Shown: in pieces, positions 38,867-48,672 of the stretch
How the letters are laid out: every line of letters starts with the position of its first letter
Position numbering within the stretch: position 1 is the stretch's first letter
Assembly: GCA_902612605.1 (NCBI GenBank)
Contig: CACMDY010000005.1
Location: forward strand, 31,372 to 95,371
Direction of reading: 5' to 3'
DNA: 64,000 bases
Source: an uncultured Pelagibacteraceae bacterium
GTDB taxonomy: Bacteria > Pseudomonadota > Alphaproteobacteria > Pelagibacterales > Pelagibacteraceae
The notes under the pieces: generated by a model
Seen by the model: the letters and a program-made list of their open reading frames with translations, nothing else
Databases searched by the model: none
What the model was told of the DNA's origin: nothing
Program-made: the position numbers and the translations under genes

Positions 38867-41458
38867 TTAATTATAAATTTTGTCTCTTACAAGCTTACTT
38901 AATAAACTATATCCAAGTTCATTCATATGTAGTGGATCTTCATCGTAAAACTTATCATAACCAGCATTTATCATTGGTGTTGTAATATCAACATAATCCC
39001 ACATTTTTAAATTGGTTAAGTGTTTTTTTATCTTTGAATTCGCATCTAAAATTGTTGTCATTAAGTCTCTTCTAAAGGGACTGGGTTTAATTGAAATAAA
39101 AAAACATTTAGCTTTTGGCAATTTTTCTTCAACTTGGTTAGAAAATAATGAAAATTCTTTTAATAATTCATCACTATCCATTCCATAACCAATGTCATTA
39201 TCTCCGGCATAAAAGAAAAGATTAGATGGGTTTAAAGGAGCAACCAATCTATCAAAATATCTTCTACAAGAGACTAAAGTTGAACCCCCAAAGCCTAAAT
39301 TATAAAGATTATTTATTGATAAATCATTTTTGGCATTATCCCACATTTTAAAAGTTGAACTACCATACAAGGCAACACTGTTATTTGTTTTTGTCTGTTG
39401 AAAAGAATTATGCTCTAATTCTCTAACATCTAATTCAAACTCTTCTTCAACTGGACTGACTAAATTTACGTTAGTTTTCAAATTCTCTATTTTATCTATG
39501 TTGTCTTGAACATTTTTAGCCAAATCAATAGCTTCTTCTACATAAGATCTAAATTTAGTTCTGTAATTATCTAAAAAACTTTTCATCTCCTCTTGATTTT
39601 CTGGATCTTTAATGTGATCACTTATAGTTATTGGCTCCTTAATAACTGCTGAATATATTGTTTTAGAAACTGGATAATCAAAATTAGCAAGGGCAATTGG
39701 AATTAGTTTTGGTTTAGGATTAAGTTTAAATGCAAGATTAAATGCACCAGCTTTAAATGGTCCTGGAGATGTTATTGTTTTATTATCTTCTGTTTCTGAT
39801 GTTCCTTCGGGCGCAATTACAATCGGTTGTTTTTTATTAAATACCTTTTGAGCTTCATCAAAAAGCTTTTGTTTTCTTAATTTTTTTTCCTCTTCGCTTT
39901 CGTCCAACTTATCAGACTCTGGGGTATGAACGAAAATGTAATCTAAATTTTCATAGTAATTATATCTCCAAAATTCTGTATTTCTACTTGTTCTAACGAT
40001 ACGTTGGCCTCCATCATTATACTTTGGATGTAATATTTTTGAACTGATGAAATGACTATCGATTGAAAATGAATGCCCATTTGCAAGCTGATTATCATCT
40101 ATAGCTGCTAAGTGATTGTAGAAAAAAATATTTGTTGGTTCATCTGGCAAATTTTCCCAACCCTTGATTACATATTTAACATTATCAAAAGCTTTTGTGA
40201 AATTTGAATTGGTTAACTCTCTTAATTTTGTTTTATCTGAGTTACTAGAAGAATTTGAAACTCTATTATAAATAATATTTAATTGGCTGTGGAAACGAGA
40301 CTCTCTTTCTAAATTATTTAAGGTATCTTTTATTAAACTAGATAATGATTTTTCTATCTCATTCCCTTTAATAAGTAGTTCGTAAACTACATCAAATGCC
40401 ATTGCATAAGTATGAGTACTCTTCAACAAATGTGGAATACTATATAACTTAGAACTAGCAGGTATTCTCGCAGTATTATCTTTCAATAATAAATTAACAA
40501 ATTCTAATTCGTTTTCCGCTGAATATTTTGTTAGACCAGTTGCACTTTGTTGGAAACGTCCTAGCTGCCACAATTGTCTTTTGAAAATCTTTATTGATAA
40601 TTCAGGGTCAGAAATAATCAGATTTTCAAGTGCTTCGTTGGAAATATGTAAAACTTTTGTATCCCTGGTAGATTTAATTGTATATGGATTAAAAAAATCT
40701 CCTTTCCCTGAAGATAAAGTTAGAGCAATACCAGCTCTAGTTAGAGTTCTAAAATTTCTTCTTATTTTTCCATTAATAAAGTTATGGAATAAGCCATCAA
40801 CTTTACCACTTAATAATATCTTTAAACCTTTAGAAACATCTCCCTCTTTGACTATATATTGATTTGATGAATACATCTTAATATTACCTAATTTAATAAA
40901 CTTTTCTAAGTCATCATCAGTAAGTGTTGAAAAAAAAGTAGCAGATTTAATTCTATGTATATTTGTAATACTTTTTTCTGATGGGATGCCTGGAGAAATT
41001 TGTATTTCATCATCTTTATACAAAGTGTTTAAATTTCTTGAAGAGACAAGCAGTTGGAAAGAAAAAAAAGAAATTGCTGAGTATAATGTTGATATAAGTT
41101 TACTATTTTTTTGTTGTAAATTTCTTAAATCATCTAGTTTTATCGAGATATATTCTGTTCCACCTTCAATAAATATTTCACCCATAAACCTATTGGGTTG
41201 ATTCAGTCCAGATATACCTAATGGTATTGCAGGCTTTGTTATTTTTGCAAAGGTTATAGATTTAGTTTCAAAATACTTAGTAAATGTAGCTTTGCCTTTA
41301 ATTAAAAAATAAATGTTTTCTGAAATTTGATGCTGCTTTGCTAAAACTTCATCACTTGCAGCTATTATATGTTCTGATATTTCATCTATTAGTCCAAAGG
41401 ATTCTTTTAGATTTCCCAAATCAAAGCCATTTTGCTGAAATAATTCAGATAATTTCAT
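38867..41458 (-). CDS. Multidomain protein: cyclic-nucleotide-binding-like region(s) + PlsC-like acyltransferase + SGNH/GDSL hydrolase
   Basis: cNMP-like segment FIKLGNIKMYSSNQYIVKEGDVSKGLKILLSGKVDG; acyltransferase NHLAAID (Hx4D) and APEGTSE; SGNH blocks LYGSSTF, LGFGGS, AGDNDI, DPLHMNELGY. Confidence 0.82.
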   Translation of the reverse strand: MKLSELFQQNGFDLGNLKESFGLIDEISEHIIAASDEVLAKQHQISENIYFLIKGKATFTKYFETKSITFAKITKPAIPLGISGLNQPNRFMGEIFIEGGTEYISIKLDDLRNLQQKNSKLISTLYSAISFFSFQLLVSSRNLNTLYKDDEIQISPGIPSEKSITNIHRIKSATFFSTLTDDDLEKFIKLGNIKMYSSNQYIVKEGDVSKGLKILLSGKVDGLFHNFINGKIRRNFRTLTRAGIALTLSSGKGDFFNPYTIKSTRDTKVLHISNEALENLIISDPELSIKIFKRQLWQLGRFQQSATGLTKYSAENELEFVNLLLKDNTARIPASSKLYSIPHLLKSTHTYAMAFDVVYELLIKGNEIEKSLSSLIKDTLNNLERESRFHSQLNIIYNRVSNSSSNSDKTKLRELTNSNFTKAFDNVKYVIKGWENLPDEPTNIFFYNHLAAIDDNQLANGHSFSIDSHFISSKILHPKYNDGGQRIVRTSRNTEFWRYNYYENLDYIFVHTPESDKLDESEEEKKLRKQKLFDEAQKVFNKKQPIVIAPEGTSETEDNKTITSPGPFKAGAFNLAFKLNPKPKLIPIALANFDYPVSKTIYSAVIKEPITISDHIKDPENQEEMKSFLDNYRTKFRSYVEEAIDLAKNVQDNIDKIENLKTNVNLVSPVEEEFELDVRELEHNSFQQTKTNNSVALYGSSTFKMWDNAKNDLSINNLYNLGFGGSTLVSCRRYFDRLVAPLNPSNLFFYAGDNDIGYGMDSDELLKEFSLFSNQVEEKLPKAKCFFISIKPSPFRRDLMTTILDANSKIKKHLTNLKMWDYVDITTPMINAGYDKFYDEDPLHMNELGYSLLSKLVRDKIYN

Positions 41459-41569
41459 AAGTAAAATGAATAGATATACTCAATTTGAATTTATTGATTA
41501 AGAATAAATGCATATCTGGGTTGAAAAGTTATCAATAGTTTACCTTATTTATTTTAGTATGAAGGAGTT

Positions 41570-41707
41570 GTGAAACGTAAATTAAAAAAAAATAAATCAA
41601 TAAACAAATCTAAAACGCTTTCAAAAAAGCCAAAAGTAATAAACCCCAACTTTTTTTATTTTTATAATGAAAATGGAAAGTTAGTTGGAATTCCTTACGG
41701 TAATTAA
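41570..41707 (+). CDS. Possible small basic protein (45 aa), GTG start
   Basis: SD GAAGGAG before GTG; VKRKLKKNKSINKSKTLSKKPKVINPNFFYFYNENGKLVGIPYGN. Confidence 0.4.
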   Translation: MKRKLKKNKSINKSKTLSKKPKVINPNFFYFYNENGKLVGIPYGN

Positions 41708-41710
41708 ATT

Positions 41711-43168
41711 TTATCTTCTTTGAGATAAACTAGCGTGTTTACTTAATACTTCAGCTGAAATCACTTTTGCTTCTGTTGTTTTCTTAACATTCCAGATTTT
41801 TTCCTTAGCAATTTTAGTCGATATTTTATTATCAACTATTGGTGATGGATAATCTTTACTAATTTCTAAATTAATTCCTTTTTGTTCAATGAATGTCAAT
41901 TTCCATGGTTCATGAATTAATTTTCCTGGAACATTTTTTAATTCTGGAACCCATTTTTTTATAAAATCTCCAGTGGGATCTTGATCAATTGATTGTTTAA
42001 TTGGATTGTAAATTCTTATTGAATTTATTCCTGTTGTTCCTGACTGCATTTGAAACTGTGAATAATGTATACCTGGCTCATAATCTGTAAATAATTTTGC
42101 TAAATGTTTTGATGTTTTTTTCCAATCAAGCCATAATTGATAAGACGCAAATGAAACTAACATTGCTCTCATTCTAAAATTAATCCATCCATTAGTTCTA
42201 AGATACCTCATGCAAGCATCAACAAATGGATAACCAGTAGATCCATTTTTCCATGCTAAATGATAATCTTCATTAAAATCATTTTCTCTTATTCCATTAT
42301 AAGCACTATTCATATTTCTAAATTCAATTTCTGGTTCATCATATAACTTTTGGATAAAATGACAGTGCCAGGCTAATCGACTTTTAAAAGCAATTAAAGA
42401 CTTCTTTTTTGAAAAAGATAAATTGGATTTTAACTTGTCATTAGTCTTTTTAAAAATTTCTTTAATAGAAATATTTCCGAATGCAATATGAGGGCTTAAT
42501 CTAGAACAAGAAGTTTCTCCAGTTATTGGTGAAGACATTTCTTTTTGGTAATTTTCTGATCTATCATTAAGGAAAGAATCTAAAAGTTGTAGAGCGTTTT
42601 GTCTTCCACCAATTTGAATTTTTCCATTTTCTAAATTGTTTGTTTCTACTTTCGATAAATCTTCTAAATAATTATCTGAAATAAACTCACAATTTAAATT
42701 TGAATTAACGCTTTCACTATCTATAAATTTATTCCAATTATGTGACCATTTATTTCTTATTCTATGATTTAATTGAACACCAAATTGATTTGATATTTTC
42801 CAATTAATATTTTTTTCTTTAAATAAAAAACTAACTTCTTTGTCTAAGTTAGTTATGTACATGTTCTTGAATATTATATTTGAATAAACCTCATTTATTT
42901 TAAATTTATCAGTCAAATGACTTAAAATTTCTAATGTATCTCCGTAATATATATTGAGTTTAGCATTATATTTTTCACTTAGTGTTTTTGATAAATCGTC
43001 TAGTGATGATTTTAAAAAATCTAGATGAAATGAGCTTGATGTAGGTAATTTGTGATATTCTTTATCAAATATGTAAATTGGTAAAATCTTTCCTGATTTT
43101 GCAGCTTCGTTAAATGCATCATTATTAGATACACGTAGATCGTTCCTGAACCATACGATTTTGTTCAT
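41711..43168 (-). CDS. phrB: Deoxyribodipyrimidine photolyase/cryptochrome family
   Basis: [89 protein letters not shown]. Confidence 0.93.
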   Translation of the reverse strand: MNKIVWFRNDLRVSNNDAFNEAAKSGKILPIYIFDKEYHKLPTSSSFHLDFLKSSLDDLSKTLSEKYNAKLNIYYGDTLEILSHLTDKFKINEVYSNIIFKNMYITNLDKEVSFLFKEKNINWKISNQFGVQLNHRIRNKWSHNWNKFIDSESVNSNLNCEFISDNYLEDLSKVETNNLENGKIQIGGRQNALQLLDSFLNDRSENYQKEMSSPITGETSCSRLSPHIAFGNISIKEIFKKTNDKLKSNLSFSKKKSLIAFKSRLAWHCHFIQKLYDEPEIEFRNMNSAYNGIRENDFNEDYHLAWKNGSTGYPFVDACMRYLRTNGWINFRMRAMLVSFASYQLWLDWKKTSKHLAKLFTDYEPGIHYSQFQMQSGTTGINSIRIYNPIKQSIDQDPTGDFIKKWVPELKNVPGKLIHEPWKLTFIEQKGINLEISKDYPSPIVDNKISTKIAKEKIWNVKKTTEAKVISAEVLSKHASLSQRR

Positions 43169-43177
43169 TTTTAATAA

Positions 43178-43369
43178 TTAAAGACTGATTTTGAAAGTTC
43201 TTGAAGTTTTATCGTCTGATACTTTTAAAATTTTAAATTTTGAAGTTTTTTCAAGTTTTTGTCCTTTGTTTGTAACAAAAGATTTCATTTTCTTAACTTC
43301 ACCCTCAGGCATTTTTCTTGTGTATTTAAGAGTATGTTTTTTTGATCCAATAACGAATATAGTTTTCAT
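43178..43369 (-). CDS. Hypothetical small basic protein (63 aa)
   Basis: MKTIFVIGSKKHTLKYTRKMPEGEVKKMKSFV...; ORF on same strand just upstream of photolyase. Confidence 0.55.
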   Translation of the reverse strand: MKTIFVIGSKKHTLKYTRKMPEGEVKKMKSFVTNKGQKLEKTSKFKILKVSDDKTSRTFKISL

Positions 43370-43572
43370 GCAATTTTAATTACAAATATATTTATTATCT
43401 GTCTCTGTGACATAATTTTCATTTAAGAGTTTGGGAATATTTAGATTATTTTGATATCGAGAATTTACTAAAGAGACAGGTTGTATTCAAATAATATATT
43501 TATAAAAAATAGAAATAAATTTGTTGAATACAACCTACCTAAAACTTATTTTTATAAGTGAAGGAGGTGCAA

Positions 43573-43602
43573 ATGCTCAGAATAACGCCACCTGACACTT
43601 AG
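43573..43602 (+). CDS. Candidate short ORF MLRITPPDT with perfect SD
   Basis: AAGGAGGTG (43561-43569) directly upstream of ATG; ATGCTCAGAATAACGCCACCTGACACTTAG. Confidence 0.3.
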   Translation: MLRITPPDT

Positions 43603-43673
43603 CTGGTGAGATATCACATATTAAAAATAACACAAACTAAATCCATTTGATGGATTTGGCCAAAATGGCATAA

Positions 43674-43719
43674 AAAAGGGGAGCTCTTTTGGTAATAACC
43701 AATTGAGCTGACCCCTTTT
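43674..43719. terminator. Bidirectional-type terminator hairpin downstream of aminotransferase
   Basis: AAAAGGGG-AGCTC...TTGGT-AATA-ACCAA...GAGCT-GA-CCCCTTTT; T-run on the minus-strand 3' side. Confidence 0.8.
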
Positions 43720-44866
43720 AATAATTTTTAGACATAAAATCTTTAATTCGCTTAGCACCTTCAATTATATCTTTTGTGCTTCTTGCGTATGAGAATCGTA
43801 TAGTAGAATTTCCTCTTTTTTGATCAAAATCAATTCCTGGTGTTATTGCAACATTTGCTTCATCTAAAACTTTTTTACAAAAAGCTAAGCTATCATTTGA
43901 ATATTCAGATATATCAACATAGATGTAAAAAGCTCCATCAGGTGGTGAAAACTTTTTTAATCCTGCCTTAGGTAATTCCTCTAATAGTATCTCTCTATTT
44001 TTTTTATATACTTCTACATTTGATTGTAACTCTTCATTTGCATCTAAAGAAGCAAGAGCTGTAACTTGACTTGCGTGTGGAGGGCAAACAAATAAATTTT
44101 GCGAAAGTCTTTCTACTTGTCTGACATGATCTTCTGGTACAACCATCCACCCTATTCTCCAACCGGTCATGGAAAAGTATTTTGAAAAAGAATTAATTAC
44201 ATAGCAATTATCTGTAATCTCTAAAGCTGATGTTGGATTATTTTCATATTGAATTCCATGATAAATTTCATCACTAATAAAACTTACATTATTATCATTT
44301 GCAGTATTAATTAAATTCTCTAAAGATTGTTTATCCAGCATAGATCCAGTTGGATTTGCAGGTGATGCAACAAGAATTCCATTTAAATTATTATTTGTAA
44401 TATCTTCTGGAACAGGTTGAAATCTATTTTGAAGTTTAGTTTGAATATCTACAGTTTCCAAACTTAGTGATTTAAGTATTTGTCTATAACTAGGATAACT
44501 TGGAGATCCAATTCCAACTCTGTCTCCACTATCAAACAATGCCGAAAAAGATAATATAAAGGCTCCGGAAGACCCTGTTGTAACTACTATTCTATTTGGA
44601 TTTAAATCTAGATTGTACCAATCTCCATATAACTTTGAAATTTTTGTTCTTAAAGCTGGTAGACCAAGTGATACCGTATAACCAAGATTATTTTTATTTA
44701 TCTCATTTGTAATATAATCTTTTGCAATTTTAGGTGCTGGTGTTCCCGGCTGCCCTACCTCCATATGAATAATATCTTTGCCTTTTTCTTCAGCAATTCT
44801 AGCAGATTCCATTACATCCATTACAATAAATGGATCAACATCTGATCTTTTTGATTTTCTCATCAT
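43718..44866 (-). CDS. PLP-dependent class I/II aminotransferase
   Basis: VVTTGSSGAFILSFSALFDSGDRVGIGSPSYPSYR; INSFSKYFSMTGWRIGWMVVP. Confidence 0.92.
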   Translation of the reverse strand: MMRKSKRSDVDPFIVMDVMESARIAEEKGKDIIHMEVGQPGTPAPKIAKDYITNEINKNNLGYTVSLGLPALRTKISKLYGDWYNLDLNPNRIVVTTGSSGAFILSFSALFDSGDRVGIGSPSYPSYRQILKSLSLETVDIQTKLQNRFQPVPEDITNNNLNGILVASPANPTGSMLDKQSLENLINTANDNNVSFISDEIYHGIQYENNPTSALEITDNCYVINSFSKYFSMTGWRIGWMVVPEDHVRQVERLSQNLFVCPPHASQVTALASLDANEELQSNVEVYKKNREILLEELPKAGLKKFSPPDGAFYIYVDISEYSNDSLAFCKKVLDEANVAITPGIDFDQKRGNSTIRFSYARSTKDIIEGAKRIKDFMSKNY

Positions 44867-45069
44867 TTTATTTGATCTTCACAAAATTTTTTAATTTGTT
44901 CATTTGATAATCTGTCCTCTTTAGCTTTTTTAGAATCTAATTCAGCTTTTCCAATTATACATGCTTTAATAGTTTTGTTTCTATTAAAATCGTTATAATA
45001 GTTAGTTGAGATGTAAAGAGCTATAATTCCTAATACTAAAAAAACTATAAGCTTTAAATTTTTTTTCAT
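44863..45069 (-). CDS. Hypothetical small membrane-anchored protein
   Basis: 68 aa, one N-terminal TM segment, overlaps neighbours by start/stop. Confidence 0.65.
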   Translation of the reverse strand: MKKNLKLIVFLVLGIIALYISTNYYNDFNRNKTIKACIIGKAELDSKKAKEDRLSNEQIKKFCEDQIK

Positions 45070-46373
45070 TAAATTTCAGTTTGAGCTTTTATCCTTTCGT
45101 AAGCTAATCTAGTGTATATTCCTAAATTTAAAAAGGGTTGTGGCGGTAACCAGTTTGGTTTTTTTCTTTGTTGTATTACTTCAATTTCATTAGATTGTTG
45201 ATTAGAGGCCATTAGGGCTATTTGTTCACCGAATAGTGTTCCTACTCCAATTCCAGATCCATTGTAACAGCCTGCGCTAAATATATTATCATCAATTTTT
45301 TCAAATATTTGAGAGCTATTACCACTTCTACATACAATTCCTGACCAACTGCTCTCTATTAAATTATCAGGTAATTGTTTAAATCTTTTCTTGATACCTT
45401 TTTTATGAATTGCAACTCTTTTATTTAATTTATTTCTACTCATTGAAAAAGGGTTTCTTAACTCTGCAGTGTTTCTTATAAGTATTCTCCGATCTTTGGT
45501 CATTCTAATTGTAGCACCCATTGGTCTTATTGGAAGAACACCCCATTCTTTTGGAGATCCTATATCTTTAAACTCTTTATCTGTTAGTTTTCTCGTAAGA
45601 CTGGCAGTTAATGTAATTGGAAAGCTATAATTTTTTTTTACTTTTAAAGATTTCAAAAAACCGTTTGTACAAAATATGATTTTTTTAGTTGTTATTTTGT
45701 TTTTTTTTGTAAAACATTCAATTTTGTTATTAATCTTTTTCCAACCATTAATTTGTGAATTTTCATATACTTTTACATTATCTGGTAAAGTATCAACCAT
45801 TGCTCTGGCTAGTTTACCAGGGTTTAAAAGAATTCCTCCTGAGGTAAAAACTCCAATTTTATAAAAAGGGGTTCCCAATTTTTCAGTCAACTCTTTGTTA
45901 AATAAAATTTTATTTTTAAAACCAAGACTATTCAATAATTTACTGAACGATTGAGCTTTTGTCTCATCTTGCTCTTTCGAAGAAGCAAAATATTTTCCAC
46001 ATTCATTCCAATCACAATCAACTTGATATTCTTTTATAAATTTTCTCACAGCTTCTATACCCAATTGGTATATTTTTGTTTTTTTGACATAATTCTCTTT
46101 GTCGCTATTTGATGTAAAACCATCATTCAATGTAGTATCAACTAGGTAGCCTGAATTTCTTGAACTACCACCCTCTCCTGCTAATTGGGCATCAATGAGA
46201 ACAATTTTTTTATCTTTTTTTACCTCTGAAAGTTTTCTGGCAGCTGACAATCCTGTATACCCAGCTCCTACAATTAAATAATCACAATAAATATCTTGAT
46301 CTAGTAATTTAATATTACTTCTTTCAGGAAGTTGGTTTGTCCACCCACAGGAATTGTCGTTAATTAAATCCAA
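45069..46373 (-). CDS. FAD-dependent oxidoreductase (DAO/PuuB-like)
   Basis: CDYLIVGAGYTGLSAARKLSE...IVLIDAQLAGEGGSSRNSGYLVDT; FSAGCYNGSGIGVGTLFGEQIAL. Confidence 0.9.
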   Translation of the reverse strand: MDLINDNSCGWTNQLPERSNIKLLDQDIYCDYLIVGAGYTGLSAARKLSEVKKDKKIVLIDAQLAGEGGSSRNSGYLVDTTLNDGFTSNSDKENYVKKTKIYQLGIEAVRKFIKEYQVDCDWNECGKYFASSKEQDETKAQSFSKLLNSLGFKNKILFNKELTEKLGTPFYKIGVFTSGGILLNPGKLARAMVDTLPDNVKVYENSQINGWKKINNKIECFTKKNKITTKKIIFCTNGFLKSLKVKKNYSFPITLTASLTRKLTDKEFKDIGSPKEWGVLPIRPMGATIRMTKDRRILIRNTAELRNPFSMSRNKLNKRVAIHKKGIKKRFKQLPDNLIESSWSGIVCRSGNSSQIFEKIDDNIFSAGCYNGSGIGVGTLFGEQIALMASNQQSNEIEVIQQRKKPNWLPPQPFLNLGIYTRLAYERIKAQTEI

Positions 46374-46437
46374 TTGAATAATAGTTTATTTGTTAAAAAT
46401 ATTATTTATTTTTTTCAAAAAAGAGTAGACTTTAATT

Positions 46438-47223
46438 ATGCAATTTTATCAACCTAAAGAACTCCCAAAAATTATGGTAGCACCCAACGGAGTGAGACCT
46501 ATGAAGAAGGATCATCCAAAAGTTCCTATAACTATTGATGAAATTGTTAATACAGCAAAATTATCATACGAAGCGGGTGCTGAGGCAATTCATTTCCACA
46601 TCAGAGATAAAAATAGCCAACATATATTAGACGCTAACGACTGCAGTGAAGCATTAATAAAATTAAATAAGATAGTTCCTAACATGCACTTACAAGTTAC
46701 TACTGAAGCTGTCGGGAGATATTCACCAAGTGAAATGCGTAAATATGCATACGATGTTAAGCCACCAGGAATATCAATTGCAATTAGAGAATTAATTCCA
46801 AGCAGAAATCCAACCGATGAAGATATAAAACTATATAAATATTTATCTGATGAAAAAATTAATGTTCAACATATTTGTCATGAACCAGAAGATATTGATT
46901 TACTCTCAAATGTTTTAAATAAATCTGAAATTGAAAAAGATAACTCCTGGTGCTTATTTGTAATCGGTCACTATACTGGTAAAATTAGTGATCCAAATAA
47001 AATACCTTTATATTTAGAAAAATTAGAAAAAAATAAATTTAAAGCGGATTGGGCTATATGCGCGTTCGAAAAAGAAGAATTTACTTGTTTGAAAGAAGCA
47101 ATAAAACTTGGTGGAAAAATAAGAATTGGATTTGAGAATTCATTATATCTTCCTTCTGGTGAAATTGCTCAAGATAATGAAACAAAAATAAAAATTATAA
47201 AAAAAGAATTAAATCTAAATTGA
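46438..47223 (+). CDS. BKACE (3-keto-5-aminohexanoate cleavage enzyme) family protein
   Basis: IMVAPNGVRPMKKDHPKVPITIDEIVNTAKLSYEAGAEAIHFHIRD; IRIGFENSLYLPSG. Confidence 0.88.
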   Translation: MQFYQPKELPKIMVAPNGVRPMKKDHPKVPITIDEIVNTAKLSYEAGAEAIHFHIRDKNSQHILDANDCSEALIKLNKIVPNMHLQVTTEAVGRYSPSEMRKYAYDVKPPGISIAIRELIPSRNPTDEDIKLYKYLSDEKINVQHICHEPEDIDLLSNVLNKSEIEKDNSWCLFVIGHYTGKISDPNKIPLYLEKLEKNKFKADWAICAFEKEEFTCLKEAIKLGGKIRIGFENSLYLPSGEIAQDNETKIKIIKKELNLN

Positions 47224-48660
47224 ATAATTTTTAATTTTTGAAATTTTGTTAGATTTTATAGAACCAATTATAAATCTATCTGGTCTAACTATAAGTCCTT
47301 CAGATTTTATATTATTAAGATATTCACTTAAGCCATTTACATTATTAGACAGTACATAATTAATTTTATTGGAAATTTTTTTCTTTAATTTTGGTGTAAT
47401 TATTACAATAGGTTTGGAAGAAAATTTTTCATCTAAATTTTTTCCATTTTTTAATTTAAATTGAGGAAATATTTTTCCTCGAAGTTTATCATTAACTTTT
47501 CCAAGTCCTTTGCCCAGTTTTGGTTTAATAGATTTCATAGATTTTACACCTTCTTTATTTGATGAAATATTTTTTGTAATTTTTGTTGAGCTAACAGCAT
47601 TTATAAATGAACCCATTCTCATAGTTGTACTCACATACTCTTTAACATTGGAATATCTTTCGCTTTGATATGTATTCAGCAATTTATCTGAGTGATTATT
47701 CTTTAAACAATGTGATATTTTCCATGCCAAGTTTGAAACATCTCTTATTCCTGCACACATTCCTTGACCCATAAAAGGTGGCATCAAGTGCGCAGCATCA
47801 CCTGAAATAAATATTCTACCTTTTCTCCAACTTTTGCTAATTGCAGATTTGAATGTGTATATAGTTTTTCTCTCGAGTATAGCATCTTTTTTAGTAAGCC
47901 ATGGTTTAAGGAAATTCCATATGTACTTTTCAGACATAATAGTTTCTTCTTTTTCTTTGTTATTAATTACAAACTCCCACCTTCTCCTTCTGCCTACATT
48001 TCTGCAATATGTTGCAGGTCTCACTTTGTTAGAAAATTGAATTGTACAATCTGGAAGATTATTTTTCTTTTTCTTCAAAATTAAATCAACCACTGCCCAT
48101 TTTTGAGTAAATCCTAAATTACTCATACTTGTTTTTATCTGATTACGAACCGTTGAGTTTGCACCATCACAACCAATTAAATATTTAGCCGAAATATTCA
48201 GAATTTTGTTATTTTTTATGTCTTGATAAATTATTTGAACATTGTTTTTAGTATTTGTGGCTTTTAAGAGTTTGGTATTTTGTTGGATATAAACCTTTTT
48301 GAAAGATTTAAGTCTATTTCTTAATTGCCTTTCTAAATCAGGTTGGTGAAATCTATAACTTGGATACCATCCATTCTCAGTTATTTCTTTTGGTCTAGGC
48401 CAATCTAAAATTACATCACCCTTTTTATTTACAAACTTAGTTCCTTTATTAATTAAAGTATATTTTAGAAATTTATCTGTAATTCCAATTGTTTGGAATA
48501 CTCTCATAACCTCGTCATCAAAATGGACTGCTCTTGGAAGAGGGTAAAAACTATTTTCTTTTTCTAAAATTAAAATTGAATAACCTTGAATTGCTAATAA
48601 GTTTGCTAAGGTTCCTCCTGTTGGACCTAATCCAACAATTACTACATCATATTCTTTCAT
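47215..48660 (-). CDS. FAD-dependent aromatic hydroxylase (MhpA-like)
   Basis: YDVVIVGLGPTGGTLANLLAIQGYSILILEKE; RAVHFDDEVMRVFQTIG; GRIFISGDAAHLMPPFMGQGMCAGIRDVSNLAWKI. Confidence 0.9.
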   Translation of the reverse strand: MKEYDVVIVGLGPTGGTLANLLAIQGYSILILEKENSFYPLPRAVHFDDEVMRVFQTIGITDKFLKYTLINKGTKFVNKKGDVILDWPRPKEITENGWYPSYRFHQPDLERQLRNRLKSFKKVYIQQNTKLLKATNTKNNVQIIYQDIKNNKILNISAKYLIGCDGANSTVRNQIKTSMSNLGFTQKWAVVDLILKKKKNNLPDCTIQFSNKVRPATYCRNVGRRRRWEFVINNKEKEETIMSEKYIWNFLKPWLTKKDAILERKTIYTFKSAISKSWRKGRIFISGDAAHLMPPFMGQGMCAGIRDVSNLAWKISHCLKNNHSDKLLNTYQSERYSNVKEYVSTTMRMGSFINAVSSTKITKNISSNKEGVKSMKSIKPKLGKGLGKVNDKLRGKIFPQFKLKNGKNLDEKFSSKPIVIITPKLKKKISNKINYVLSNNVNGLSEYLNNIKSEGLIVRPDRFIIGSIKSNKISKIKNYSI

Positions 48661-48672
48661 TAATTTTTAAAT

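Larger units (their letters stand above)
43399..43719 (+). ncRNA. Candidate structured RNA region (serial hairpins, short ORF, terminator)
   Basis: CTGTCTCT/AGAGACAG, AGGTTGTATTCAA/TTGAATACAACCT, ACTTAT-TTTT-ATAAGT, AAATCCA-TTTGA-TGGATTT, GCCA-AAA-TGGC, terminator at 43674-43719. Confidence 0.4.

Noticed and set aside
43568-43602. tmRNA-like reading GCA AAT GCT CAG AAT AAC GCC ACC TGA
   Set aside because: Begins like a tmRNA tag (A-N) but does not end in the usual AA-type tail and no tRNA-like acceptor domain was found nearby.
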